Shown: positions 17,501-26,630 of the stretch, in pieces
How the letters are laid out: each line of letters starts with the position of its first letter
How positions within the stretch are numbered: position 1 is the first letter of the stretch
Assembly: GCF_014202575.1 (NCBI RefSeq)
Contig: NZ_JACHHB010000008.1
Location: forward strand, 96,930-160,929
Length of the DNA: 64,000 nucleotides
Source of the DNA: Texcoconibacillus texcoconensis
Lineage (GTDB): Bacteria; Bacillota; Bacilli; Bacillales; Salisediminibacteriaceae
Reading direction: 5' to 3'
Notes under the pieces: generated by a model
Databases searched by the model: none
The model's input: only the letters and a program-made list of their open reading frames with translations
Told to the model about the DNA's origin: nothing
Position numbers and translations under genes: made by a program

Positions 17501-17623
17501 CGATGATCCCTCCGCTTCTTCATCATTGGGTGAAACTATTCACGGGTATATTCCCTCCTTCTCCGCTTCTAAAACTAGATTTTCGTTTTAGCGCACATGC
17601 TTTCACGCTTTAACGTGCGAAAC

Positions 17624-17651
17624 GGTAGGTGCTACCGAAGGAGCACCTACC
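17624..17651. repeat. Family A palindrome, copy 6 (decayed)
   Basis: GGTAGGTGCTAC is followed after CGAAG by GAGCACCTACC: one substitution (T to G) breaks the inner stem. It lies in the divergent region before the GH26-like gene. Confidence 0.85.
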
Positions 17652-17777
17652 CTTTACCGAAATAAAGCAACAATTCCACCAATGTGTGGTGCTCGACATT
17701 TTTCGCGATCTATCATTAACCTTGCGTGATATACTCGCCGTTGTAGCCATTTTAAATCTTTTTTGGGGAGGGGTATT

Positions 17778-19712
17778 ATGCAAAAAAACTTGTACCTGTT
17801 TACAAGTTTACTCACGCTTGTTTTGGCAGTGACATTTTTATTTCCGAGCACAAGCGAGAGTGCGAGTATGTGGAGCATTTACAGTGATGCCGAAGAAGCT
17901 CGCAATAATGGGGAATATAACGCAGCTTTACAAAACTATGAAGCTGTATTACCTAGCTTTCTAGAAAACGAAGGAAACACGAATATTGCGATGATCTACA
18001 ACCGAATGGGTAGCATGCAAGTTGAGTTGGGCCTTTATGAAGAAGCTGTAGAAAGCTGGGAGCAAGAAGCTAACTACTGGGAAAAAGAAGGAAGCACACA
18101 AAGTGCCATCGCCGCAACGAGTAACGCGAACGACCTTCGCAGTGACGTTCAACTGTTTAGGGAAGCTGATTCACATGCAGTTGCCGACCAATATGACACG
18201 GGGGCAAAATTCGAGCCAGAAATCGGCGCGTTATTAGGAGCTTACGCTGAGGAGGATGATGCGGTTCACGATTCGACTTCTGGAAACCCTCATTACATAG
18301 AGGAATTCCCTAACCTCGTAAATCACGATCACGCCGCCTACCTTCTTTACGTCAGTTGGGGTACACCTTTCTCACAATTAGCGTCGCATATTCGCCGTGC
18401 TGAAGAACAAGGCGTCGCTATGCAACTTGCTCTGCAACCGGATGACGGTCTAGGCGAAGTTCAAGACGGCGAATATATACGACAATTTGCTCAAGACGCC
18501 GCCAATGCTGACATCCCGATTTTCCTCCGCTTCGCCAACGAAATGAACGGAGAATGGGTCGAATGGTACGACGAGCCTGAGCGCTACATTGATAAGTACC
18601 GCACGGTTGCAAATGTTTTCCAACAAGAAGCTGACAACGTCGCCATGGTTTGGGCACCAAATTACTTTCCACCTGATAACATCACCGACTATTATCCAGG
18701 CGATCATTACGTCGATTGGGTAGGAGTCAGTATGTATCAACGTCATAACGGCGAAGACGACCTTTTAGGCGAAGGGGTCGATCGCTCCAGTTATGTTGAA
18801 AAATTTGAACACATTTATGATTTGTACGCAGATCGAAAACCAATTTTCATTTCAGAAGGCGCCGTTTCTCACATCGACCCAAACACTAATGAAGGTGTGA
18901 CTGAATGGGCAACCCGCCATGTTGAAACATTTTACAATAGCTTACCAATGCTTTATCCAGGGGTAAAGGCTGTTTTTTGGTTCAGCTCTGACGGCCAAAG
19001 CGCCAACGATTATCGACTTTCGCAAAACGATCAAGTCCTAAACGCCTATCAAGAAGCCATCCAAAATGACTTTTACTTATCGAACATAGGCGACATGTCA
19101 CCTGTCACATACTTACCCGTCGATACGACTGGCGTGGCACCGACAGAAACAGCGTTACATGCACACGTAGAAACGATTGATCCACTCATTTCAAAGGTAG
19201 AATATTACGTAAACGGTGCACTCGCTGGAACATCGACGGAACCATCTTGGTCCATCAACTACGATTTCCTATCACACCGAAGTGAAACCGTTGAAATCGA
19301 AGTCAAAGTGTACGGCGAAGATGGTCATCTCGTCACAACAGACACGCAAAATATCGGCGTAGGCGCTACAAATGTTGAATTAAACAACGCGCAAATTGAC
19401 TTCGATACCCAAGCCCAAATCAAAAACGACCGTACGTTCATACCAGTTCGACAGATCGCTGAATCTCTAGGTGCCGACGTGTCTTGGGATGCGACGACGC
19501 AAACGGCCGATATTGAGCACAACGACACAACCCTTTCAATGACTATCGGTGACAAAACCGTGTATCAAAACCAACAACCCGAAACGATAGACGCAGCGCC
19601 TTTCCTCGATGATAATCGCACCTTCTTACCTTTACGTTTTATCATCGAAGGCCTCGGCCTCGAACTTGACTGGAACGAAGACACGTACACCACATCGTTT
19701 ACTACCGAGTAG
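17778..19712 (+). CDS. Secreted GH26-like glycoside hydrolase with TPR-like and copper-amine-oxidase-N-type domains
   Basis: A 644-residue secreted protein: signal peptide (about 1-28, cleavage near SESA), a TPR-like helical region (about 35-135, EEARNNGEYNAALQNYE), then a (beta/alpha)8 domain with the clan-A pattern of family 26. RFANEMNGEW carries the likely acid/base Glu and PIFISEGAV the likely nucleophile. An Ig-like segment follows, then a C-terminal stalk of the copper amine oxidase N-terminal type (KNDRTFIPVRQIAESLG, DDNRTFLPLRFIIEGLG), common in wall-associated Firmicute proteins. ATG at 17778 is preceded by GGGGAGGGG. Mannan or another beta-glycan is a possible substrate; this is inference. 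Confidence 0.8.
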   Translation: MQKNLYLFTSLLTLVLAVTFLFPSTSESASMWSIYSDAEEARNNGEYNAALQNYEAVLPSFLENEGNTNIAMIYNRMGSMQVELGLYEEAVESWEQEANYWEKEGSTQSAIAATSNANDLRSDVQLFREADSHAVADQYDTGAKFEPEIGALLGAYAEEDDAVHDSTSGNPHYIEEFPNLVNHDHAAYLLYVSWGTPFSQLASHIRRAEEQGVAMQLALQPDDGLGEVQDGEYIRQFAQDAANADIPIFLRFANEMNGEWVEWYDEPERYIDKYRTVANVFQQEADNVAMVWAPNYFPPDNITDYYPGDHYVDWVGVSMYQRHNGEDDLLGEGVDRSSYVEKFEHIYDLYADRKPIFISEGAVSHIDPNTNEGVTEWATRHVETFYNSLPMLYPGVKAVFWFSSDGQSANDYRLSQNDQVLNAYQEAIQNDFYLSNIGDMSPVTYLPVDTTGVAPTETALHAHVETIDPLISKVEYYVNGALAGTSTEPSWSINYDFLSHRSETVEIEVKVYGEDGHLVTTDTQNIGVGATNVELNNAQIDFDTQAQIKNDRTFIPVRQIAESLGADVSWDATTQTADIEHNDTTLSMTIGDKTVYQNQQPETIDAAPFLDDNRTFLPLRFIIEGLGLELDWNEDTYTTSFTTE

Positions 19713-19745
19713 ACAGATTGTTTTTGCGCATTAAAGTAGTACAGA

Positions 19746-19771
19746 GTAGGTGCTACCGAAGTAGCACCTAC
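19746..19771. repeat. Family A palindrome, copy 7 (loop CGAA)
   Basis: Perfect 11-bp arms (GTAGGTGCTAC) around CGAA; the outer arms have decayed. It lies between two plus-strand genes. Confidence 0.92.
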
Positions 19772-19938
19772 CGTTTACTACTGTGAAGAAGTAAAGTGTC
19801 TGCCCCGCTCCACCCGATTTTCCTGGCCCTTTCCGATCAAATCTCAATTTTTCAGCTCCCATCCCCCAGTTTAAACTCATTTCCGTATCACTTCGTAAAT
19901 AAAATATACAATCATCTGTTAGAAAGGCGGTATTGATC

Positions 19939-21375
19939 TTGTTTATTTTGTACACGATTTTATTTTTCTTATTAGCTGGGGTTGGGTATGGAATCTATTA
20001 TATTTGGCTAAGGTTTCGTTACCGCACGGCAAAGTCAAATGAAGCACTTGTGATTACGGGCCGAAATTTAGGAGACCCAGAAAAAGAGCCGAACTTGTTT
20101 ACCGATGAAGAGGGGCGCTCGATGAAAATTGTTCGCGGCGGTGGGTACCGGTTGCGCCGTTTTCAAACGTCGACGCCAATTGACCTAACATCTTTTCAAT
20201 TACATTTAACAACACCGCGAGTCATCACAAATGGCGGCGTGCCGATCATCGCCGATGCGGTTTCGATGGTGAAAGTCGCCGACGCGCTTGAGGGTGTTGC
20301 GAAGTACGCGGAGCAATTTCTCGGTAAAAAACAATCAGACATAGAAAAAGAAATATCCGAAGTGTTGAGTGGGATTTTGCGCGCGATATTATCGAAAATG
20401 ACCGTCGAAGAAATCAACAACGACCGCGAAGCGTTTAACGAGGAAGTCACAAAAACCGCGCAGACGCACTTGCAGGAGATGGGCTTTAAGATCACCTCAC
20501 TCGGTCTCACTGACCTTCGCGATGCGGAAGAGGAAAATGGATACTTAGAAAATTTAGGGCGCCCGCGAATTGCGAAAGTGCGCAAGGAAGCGGAAATCGC
20601 CGAGGCCAATTCAGAGCGGGAAACGCGCATCAACAAAGCGAAAACCGACCAAGAAGCAAAGGAAGAAGAATACAAACGGCAAATTGCGATCGCCGAATCG
20701 CGCAAAGAAAAAGACTTAAAAGACGCCGCTTTTAAAGAAGAAACCGAACGGGCACGGGCAAAGTCGGAGCAATCCTATGAACTAGAAAAAGCGAAACTCG
20801 CCAAACAAGTAAAAGACGAAGAACTCGCTGTCGAGCAATTAGAACGTGAACGCGCCGTTGAGCTAGAAAATGAAGAATATAAAGTCCGACAAGCAAAGGC
20901 CGACGCCGACTACTATGAAAAAACGAAACAAGCGGAAGCCGAAGCGGAAGTGCGTCGCCAAGATGGTTCCGCAGAAGCGCAAGTCATTCGAGAGCGCGGT
21001 GAAGCGGAAGCCGATGCCCGTCGCATGCTCGCTGAAGCGATGGATGAGCACGGGGAAGCGATCATTAAAGAGAAACTCATTGAAATCCTCCCAGATCTTG
21101 CCGAACAAATCGCGAAACCGATGAACAATATCGAATCGGTGAAAATCATCGACTCCGGGAGCGGTGAGAGCATCAACTCTTTCGGGAAAAACGTCACGAA
21201 AATGCTCACAGAAATTCAAGAGCCCGTCAAAGAACTGACCGGTGTAGAAATCGGTGACCTAATGGAAACGTACGCAAGCCGGGGACGGAATTACGTCGAA
21301 CAACAGCAACCAACGTCAAGTCCCCAAGAAAGCGAAACGGAAACTCATGACCAAGAAGAGGAGCGCCGCCCTTAG
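19939..21375 (+). CDS. floT: Flotillin-like SPFH-domain membrane scaffold
   Basis: A 478-residue protein: one N-terminal membrane segment (about residues 1-22), an SPFH domain (about 30-200; NEALVITGRN, GGVPIIADAVSMVKV), and a long coiled-coil rich in Ala, Glu and Lys (AEIAEANSERETRINKAK through AEAEAEVRRQDGS), then a short acidic tail. This matches FloT/YuaG, which organises membrane microdomains and helps in wall metabolism and alkali tolerance. Start: AGAAAGGCGG is followed by two in-frame TTG codons; the second, at 19939, has the better spacing. In B. subtilis yuaG is downstream of an NfeD gene; none is seen here. Confidence 0.88.
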   Translation: MFILYTILFFLLAGVGYGIYYIWLRFRYRTAKSNEALVITGRNLGDPEKEPNLFTDEEGRSMKIVRGGGYRLRRFQTSTPIDLTSFQLHLTTPRVITNGGVPIIADAVSMVKVADALEGVAKYAEQFLGKKQSDIEKEISEVLSGILRAILSKMTVEEINNDREAFNEEVTKTAQTHLQEMGFKITSLGLTDLRDAEEENGYLENLGRPRIAKVRKEAEIAEANSERETRINKAKTDQEAKEEEYKRQIAIAESRKEKDLKDAAFKEETERARAKSEQSYELEKAKLAKQVKDEELAVEQLERERAVELENEEYKVRQAKADADYYEKTKQAEAEAEVRRQDGSAEAQVIRERGEAEADARRMLAEAMDEHGEAIIKEKLIEILPDLAEQIAKPMNNIESVKIIDSGSGESINSFGKNVTKMLTEIQEPVKELTGVEIGDLMETYASRGRNYVEQQQPTSSPQESETETHDQEEERRP

Positions 21376-21395
21376 TTTTGCGCGTTAAAGTATTG

Positions 21396-21429
21396 AAGGG
21401 TAGGTGCTACCAAAGTAGCACCTACCCTT
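21396..21429. repeat. Family A palindrome, copy 8 (loop CAAA)
   Basis: Perfect 15-bp arms (AAGGGTAGGTGCTAC) around CAAA between convergent genes. Its last base overlaps the stop codon of the HAD hydrolase gene. Confidence 0.95.
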
Positions 21430-22148
21430 TACTTCACTAAAGACCCTTCCCCTTTTAACCACGCATAAAAATCTTCTAACGTACCTTGTCCATCGATCTG
21501 GTATTGCGGCTCACCACGGTCAATCACGTACCCTTCAACCAAATACGTCTGCATGCCAATTTCCGCGGCCGGCATGTCCTCCTGCTTATCGTTTCCAACC
21601 ATCAAACAATCCTCCGGGCTCACCTCAAGCTGACGGGCAATCTCCTTATAATACGCCCCGTGCGGCTTTGTGAACACACTATTTTCATACACCGTCACAA
21701 GCTCAAACGGCGCATCAGCAATCCCCGCCCACGTCAAACGATGCTCAATCGCTGCCTTCGGAAACAACGGATTCGTCGCCACCGCGACACGATAACCTTG
21801 CGCCACCGCCTCATCAACAACCTTACGCGCAAGCGGCGTCGGCTCACTCAAATGCGAAAACGTAGGAAACACCGACTCATAAAAATCATCCAACACAGGC
21901 CAAATCTCCTCACGCTTTAAGCCTGTCAAATGCAAAAACGTCTCCTCAAACACAACTTCATTCGTCTTCTCAGCATCCTGATCCTTAATCATCGCCTCAG
22001 TGCCCGCCAACAGCGCCTTCACAAACTGGTCCGGGTCAACGATCGGCGCCACCTGTTGCGCCAACTCCTTCATGTAATACTTCACAAACACCTCGGTATC
22101 CATCGGAAGCAACGTGCCATCGAGATCAAATAAAATCACCTTTGTCAT
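21429..22148 (-). CDS. HAD-superfamily hydrolase
   Basis: A 239-residue phosphatase-like protein. Motif I is ILFDLDGTLLPMD with the nucleophile and acid/base Asp pair; motif II is VAVATNP; motif III Lys lies in VFTKPHGAYY; motif IV is CLMVGNDKQEDMPAAEIG. The helical cap between about residues 20 and 95 places it among subfamily I members (YjjG/phosphoglycolate phosphatase-like). Substrate unknown. The GLK-type stop is formed by the inner edge of a family A palindrome, so the last codons abut the repeat. ATG at 22148 follows AAGAGAGG. Confidence 0.85.
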   Translation of the reverse strand: MTKVILFDLDGTLLPMDTEVFVKYYMKELAQQVAPIVDPDQFVKALLAGTEAMIKDQDAEKTNEVVFEETFLHLTGLKREEIWPVLDDFYESVFPTFSHLSEPTPLARKVVDEAVAQGYRVAVATNPLFPKAAIEHRLTWAGIADAPFELVTVYENSVFTKPHGAYYKEIARQLEVSPEDCLMVGNDKQEDMPAAEIGMQTYLVEGYVIDRGEPQYQIDGQGTLEDFYAWLKGEGSLVK

Positions 22149-22408
22149 CGTGCAAAACCTCTCTTATTTTCAAACTTAAAGTATGTCCATTTTAACACCA
22201 TTTTCCTTCGTCATGCGAAAAAAGACACTTTTCGCATGTGACAGTTGCGCGTGCATCTGCACATTTTCAAGGACTGACAGCGGGCGACGAAAAAAGTGGT
22301 TCTTTTCATGATCGTTCGACCAAATGTTTCCATATACCTGTGGTAGACTCTTTTATCAAGGTATTTATTAAGGATTATCAAGTTTACATATAGAGAAAGG
22401 ATGATTTC

Positions 22409-23677
22409 GTGCGAAAGAAGACGTTCTGGTTAAGCAGCGCTTTTTTGACGGCTTCGCTGTTGTTTTCAAGTCACGCAGGAGGTGCGGAAAGTTTTTTCGA
22501 TGTAGGGGATGATCATTGGGCGTACGAAGAAGTCGCACATTTGCTCGCTGAAGACGTGATCGAAGCGGAGAACGAAGGATCCACTGCCTTCGCTGTCAAC
22601 GACAACATCACCCGTGCCGAGGCAGCGGTTTTTCTTTACCGAGCGCTCGACGTTGAGCCTGATGATGAGGAAGACCATCATTCATTTACCGATCTCGCTG
22701 AAGCCGATTTCGGGTATGAAGAGGTTCAATCGCTTGTGCGCGCTGACGTATTTGACCGTGCGGACGCATTTCACCCCGAGGACGAACTGACACGTGCTGA
22801 GATGGCGCGGATTTTTGCTTCTGCATTTCAGTTGACGAAGGAAAGCACTGTTCCTTTTCGCGACGTTTTTCAAGATGATTGGTTTTATCCATATGTACAA
22901 TCGTTATTGCACGAAGGGGTCACTTCTGGTGACGGAAACGGGGCATTTTTACCTGACGATTCATTAACGAAAGCGGAATTCGCTGTTTTCCTCACCCGTT
23001 TAACAGATGACGATTTTAAAGTCGATGGCCAAAAGCAAGTGACCGATGCATGGGAAGACAAAACCGCATCATTAGCTGATGAATTGAATGAAGCTGTCGT
23101 TGATGGCGTTGCGCAAGCAGAGGAAGACCATCGCGACCGTGACTTCGCTGATGTCGAAAGCGAGATTCTCAAAGGGGCGACGGCATCGTTTTCTGATCGG
23201 ATCGTTGAGCCGTTTTTTTATGATTACGCATGTTGGGGTTGCGACTTTTTTATGCTCGATATGAACGGGCAATTGTTTGACTTTGACGCGGAAATACTAG
23301 ACGACGGCGACGTGTTGATTGAAACGAAACGACTTGCGAACCATCTATTATCTGGGGCTCACCTAGAGATCGTCCTCACCTACGACGATGGAGATTGGAA
23401 AATCGATACGTTCGATTCCACACTTCCAACTTCAAAAAGAGGCTTTGATTTGTCGAAACAAGATATGATCGACATCATCGAGGATAGCTATTTCGTTGAC
23501 GGCGACGAAATAGCCGACATCGAGTTCCGCGAGTCGGAAGCGAGAGAGCCCGTCGAATCTGTTGAGCACGAGCAAATGATTCAAGCGGATCACTACTACT
23601 TCGACGTCACGCTCGAAGGCGGTGGCGTGTTCGACGTTGTCATCGACAGCTTCCACGGACTTGTTTCAGCGCATTAA
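22409..23677 (+). CDS. Secreted protein with three N-terminal SLH domains
   Basis: A 422-residue protein beginning with a signal peptide (GTG start at 22409 after GAAAGGATG, cleavage near AGGAES). Three SLH repeats follow immediately (FFDVGDDHWAYEEV, FTDLAEADFGYEEV, FRDVFQDDWFYPYV), which fix it to the wall. The C-terminal about 200 residues are acidic, with no recognised catalytic motif. A pair of Cys in YACWGCDFFMLDM stands out and could form a disulfide. It converges on the CAP-domain SLH gene across a family A palindrome, so two wall proteins are neighbours. Confidence 0.82.
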   Translation: MRKKTFWLSSAFLTASLLFSSHAGGAESFFDVGDDHWAYEEVAHLLAEDVIEAENEGSTAFAVNDNITRAEAAVFLYRALDVEPDDEEDHHSFTDLAEADFGYEEVQSLVRADVFDRADAFHPEDELTRAEMARIFASAFQLTKESTVPFRDVFQDDWFYPYVQSLLHEGVTSGDGNGAFLPDDSLTKAEFAVFLTRLTDDDFKVDGQKQVTDAWEDKTASLADELNEAVVDGVAQAEEDHRDRDFADVESEILKGATASFSDRIVEPFFYDYACWGCDFFMLDMNGQLFDFDAEILDDGDVLIETKRLANHLLSGAHLEIVLTYDDGDWKIDTFDSTLPTSKRGFDLSKQDMIDIIEDSYFVDGDEIADIEFRESEAREPVESVEHEQMIQADHYYFDVTLEGGGVFDVVIDSFHGLVSAH

Positions 23678-23683
23678 CGTATG

Positions 23684-23719
23684 AAAGGGTAGGTGCTACC
23701 GAAGTAGCACCTACCCTTT
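23684..23719. repeat. Family A palindrome, copy 9 (loop CGAA)
   Basis: Perfect 16-bp arms around CGAA between convergent wall-protein genes, with outer GCGCATTAACG and ACTTAACTAAAG. Confidence 0.95.
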
Positions 23720-23733
23720 ACTTAACTAAAGTC

Positions 23734-25113
23734 CTATAACTCACGCAAAAAGTTCTCTGTGTAGTAATAGCTGCGCTGATTAGAATGAACGATCCCAATG
23801 CCTACCGCTTCAAAACGATCTCGTAAAATATTATTGCGATGTCCCAAAGAATTCATCAAATCACGGTGCGCGTCCATAGCCGACCAATGACCGATCGCAA
23901 TATTCTCCCCACCGTAACGATAACCTTCGATATCTCCCGCTTCTACCCGCTCACGCGCCGATGTGCCATCAGGTGCATCGTGGTCGAAATAACCTTCAGC
24001 AGCCATATGACAACTATGCCCCTTCGCTACCTGCGCGGCACCCTCATGCCAATCTAACGGCTCTTCGCCATGAAACACACGCGCCGCATTCGTGTAATCA
24101 AACATCAGCTGCTCTTGATCCGCCAAATGCCCGTCCACACCGGCTTCATCCAGATCGCTTACATCTTTATAACCAATACTCCGGTCGACAACTTTCATAT
24201 CAACAACTTCATCACCCATATGTTCATCAACACCATACGAAATATCATTCGTCACATTGTAGCTATCTTTATACGACTCATATTTAGCAGAAAAGGATTC
24301 CTCACTGAGCCCCGGCTTTAACCCCGTCTCCGTTTCAAACGCACCACCTTTGAGGTAAAAACCGGCAACCTCATCAAACTCATCGACCCCAAACATCATA
24401 AAACCTTCGTAATCGTCGTGATAAACGTACCAATCAAACTCATACTGCGAAGACGCGACCCGCTCAGGCGCCCCAAGCACCTCAATCACATCCGCCTTAT
24501 CATCGCGCAGCGCAATTCCTTCCAGTTCAAAATGGCGAGCTGGTTCACTTCGCTCATCCACCTCCGTCCGCCCCTGTTCGGCGAGACGATGAAAGAAAGT
24601 CACCGCCTCCGCTCGCGTCAGCGACCCCGACGGTTGAAAGCGCTCAACCAAATCATCCGAACGATCATCGCGACCCTCAGTCAAATTTACCTCATATAAC
24701 CAAGTAATCGCCTCCTCCTCTCGCTTAGACGCACCATTAAAATGAGCGAGCAAACGGGCGACTTGCCCACGATCGATCGCCGCAGCGCGCATGTTCGCGT
24801 TGTAATAACCGATCATCCGCATGCCATAGTCATTTATAACCTCATAGACAGGCTCACCCTCCCCCCTGCCATCCAGATTATAAAATCGCGCCAACATCGT
24901 CAAAAACTCCTTCTCGCTGACGTTTTCGTCTGGTTGGAACGTACCGTTTTCGTATCCTTTTACGAATCCTTCCTCAATCGACCAAAGGATTTGATTTTCC
25001 GCCCAATGACCAGCGACATCTGTAACATTGTTCGCCTCAACAAGCGTGGGTGCGCCGCTCAGTCCTGCTGTGACAACGGCTGAGGCGAGTATCGATTTTA
25101 TATGCGTTCGCAT
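23734..25113 (-). CDS. SLH-anchored CAP-domain (SCP/YkwD-like) protein
   Basis: A 459-residue secreted protein. A signal peptide (cleavage near LVEA) is followed by SLH repeats (VTDVAGHWAENQIL and further degenerate ones to about residue 175). Then a CAP-associated region (IALRDDKADVIEVLGAPERV to about 300) and a C-terminal CAP domain. The CAP signature residues are seen as DYTNAARVFHG, GHSCHMAAEGYFDHD, GGENIAIGH and SLGHRNNIL, including the His/Glu cluster. Bacillus relatives (YkwD, YlbC) are extracellular or spore-associated; the biochemical role is not settled. ATG at 25113 follows GGAGGAGAAG. Confidence 0.88.
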   Translation of the reverse strand: MRTHIKSILASAVVTAGLSGAPTLVEANNVTDVAGHWAENQILWSIEEGFVKGYENGTFQPDENVSEKEFLTMLARFYNLDGRGEGEPVYEVINDYGMRMIGYYNANMRAAAIDRGQVARLLAHFNGASKREEEAITWLYEVNLTEGRDDRSDDLVERFQPSGSLTRAEAVTFFHRLAEQGRTEVDERSEPARHFELEGIALRDDKADVIEVLGAPERVASSQYEFDWYVYHDDYEGFMMFGVDEFDEVAGFYLKGGAFETETGLKPGLSEESFSAKYESYKDSYNVTNDISYGVDEHMGDEVVDMKVVDRSIGYKDVSDLDEAGVDGHLADQEQLMFDYTNAARVFHGEEPLDWHEGAAQVAKGHSCHMAAEGYFDHDAPDGTSARERVEAGDIEGYRYGGENIAIGHWSAMDAHRDLMNSLGHRNNILRDRFEAVGIGIVHSNQRSYYYTENFLREL

Positions 25114-25228
25114 CGGCTTCTCCTCCTAACCGGCGAAAATCCTTCCATAATTTTGTATTCCACACAACTCTTCGATCTCCTCTATTTCATTTCGGTCGAG
25201 CGACGCTTTACCAAATTAACGCAAGACA

Positions 25229-25258
25229 GGGTAGGTGCTACTTCGGTAGCACCTACCC
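25229..25258. repeat. Family A palindrome, copy 10 (loop TTCG)
   Basis: Perfect 13-bp arms (GGGTAGGTGCTAC) around TTCG. It lies in a divergent intergenic region, so it cannot be a gene-end terminator for either neighbour. Confidence 0.95.
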
Positions 25259-25400
25259 TTCAACACACTAAACCACAAAAGCACAACCACACTTATGAGA
25301 TAGACGTTGATAAAGGAAGGAAAACGACATTAGCACCTTTTTTATAGGAAAAATTAACCTTATGTGTAACGTTGAGCGCTTACAACCTTCGTGCTTCGCT

Positions 25401-25430
25401 TTGAAAGACATTTGCTCTCAGGCGTACAAT
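25401..25430 (+). promoter_or_regulatory. Candidate promoter of ectD
   Basis: TTGAAA and TACAAT are separated by 18 bases, about 70 bp before the ectD start. The rest of the 386-bp gap 25114-25499 holds the family A palindrome and a weak cre-like GAGCGCTTACA near 25374. Confidence 0.5.
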
Positions 25431-25499
25431 GTAAGCGGTAAAGGGAAGAGGAACGATATGACATAAACTTCCCAAAAATCGATGATAAGGGGTGATTGG

Positions 25500-26435
25500 A
25501 TGTTAACGGATTTGTATCCTTCAAGAGTCAGTGAAAAGGCGTCGATCATGAAGAGGAAAGATCCGGTTGTGTACAGTAACCCTACCCAACCAGCTGGACC
25601 ACTCAGTCAAGGAGAGCTTGATTCGTACGAACAAAATGGTTACCTTCTCTTCAAAAATCTCTTCTCTCCTGACGAAGTGCAAACGATGAAGCAAGAGCTC
25701 GGGCTTGTTTTAGAAGACAACAAGGAGACCGATTCCAAGGCGGTCATTCACGAGCCAGGCAGTAATGAAGTTCGTTCGGTATTTGATGTCCATCGTGATG
25801 GCAACTTTTTTGAGCAGCTGTCGACAAACGAGCGACTCGTCAATATCGCGCAACAGCTGTTAGGCAGCCAAACGTACATCACGCAATCGCGCATCAACTT
25901 CAAGCCTGGTTTCAAAGGGAAAGAATTTTACTGGCACTCTGATTTTGAAACGTGGCACGTCGAGGACGGCATGCCGAACATGCGCGCAGTAAGTTGTTCG
26001 ATTGTTCTCACAGATAACTACGAATACAACGGACCGCTCATGTTAATCCCGGGCTCGCACAATTGGTTCGTTTCGTGCGCCGGAAAAACACCAGAAGGCC
26101 ACTTTGAGCAATCGTTGAAACAACAAGAACTCGGCGTTCCCGACAACGCGAGCATGGAGTGGCTCGTCGACCAAGCCGGACGCATCGACAGAGCAACAGG
26201 TCCAGCAGGGTCAGTGCTATTTTTCGAATGTAACATTATGCACGGATCAAGCGGCAACATTTCGCCGTACCCGCGCAGCAACGTATTTTTCGTCTATAAT
26301 AGCATAGAAAATCAATTGGCAAACCCATTCTCCGGGCTAAGTCCGCGCCCAGAGTTTCTAGGCAATCGCGAAAACATTAAACCAATCATTCCTACAAACG
26401 ATCCGATTGTCCCACGTACCGTCAGCCATTCATAA
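25500..26435 (+). CDS. ectD: Ectoine hydroxylase
   Basis: A 311-residue Fe(II)/2-oxoglutarate dioxygenase that converts ectoine to 5-hydroxyectoine, an osmotic and heat protectant. The EctD signature is unmistakable: FKGKEFYWHSDFETWHVEDG contains the HxD iron ligands, QSRINFKPG lies just before, and the distal His is in NIMHGSSGNISPYPRSN. ATG at 25500 follows AAGGGGTG. It stands alone without ectABC, which is common in Bacillaceae, and is followed by a strong terminator. It implies ectoine synthesis elsewhere in the genome and a saline habitat. Confidence 0.96.
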   Translation: MLTDLYPSRVSEKASIMKRKDPVVYSNPTQPAGPLSQGELDSYEQNGYLLFKNLFSPDEVQTMKQELGLVLEDNKETDSKAVIHEPGSNEVRSVFDVHRDGNFFEQLSTNERLVNIAQQLLGSQTYITQSRINFKPGFKGKEFYWHSDFETWHVEDGMPNMRAVSCSIVLTDNYEYNGPLMLIPGSHNWFVSCAGKTPEGHFEQSLKQQELGVPDNASMEWLVDQAGRIDRATGPAGSVLFFECNIMHGSSGNISPYPRSNVFFVYNSIENQLANPFSGLSPRPEFLGNRENIKPIIPTNDPIVPRTVSHS

Positions 26436-26505
26436 ACTTGATTTTCATACAACGCGCCTAGCCAGTTTAAGTTTCACCTGTGCAGGCATATCCATAACCA
26501 CACAG

Positions 26506-26540
26506 AAACGATCCACCGTTTTTCGGCGGATCGTTTTCTC
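26506..26540 (+). terminator. Rho-independent terminator after ectD
   Basis: AAACGATCC and GGATCGTTTT arms with short mismatched middle and a T-rich 3' end, about 70 bp after the ectD stop. Confidence 0.75.
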
Positions 26541-26552
26541 TTTATCCAGTTA

Positions 26553-26586
26553 AAGGGTAGGTGCTACTTCGGTAGCACCTACCCTT
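26553..26586. repeat. Family A palindrome, copy 11 (loop TTCG)
   Basis: Perfect 15-bp arms around TTCG. It lies directly after a genuine terminator, between convergent genes. Confidence 0.95.
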
Positions 26587-26630
26587 CAACACACTAAAGC
26601 ACCACACCATTCAACCATCAGCAAAGCAAA

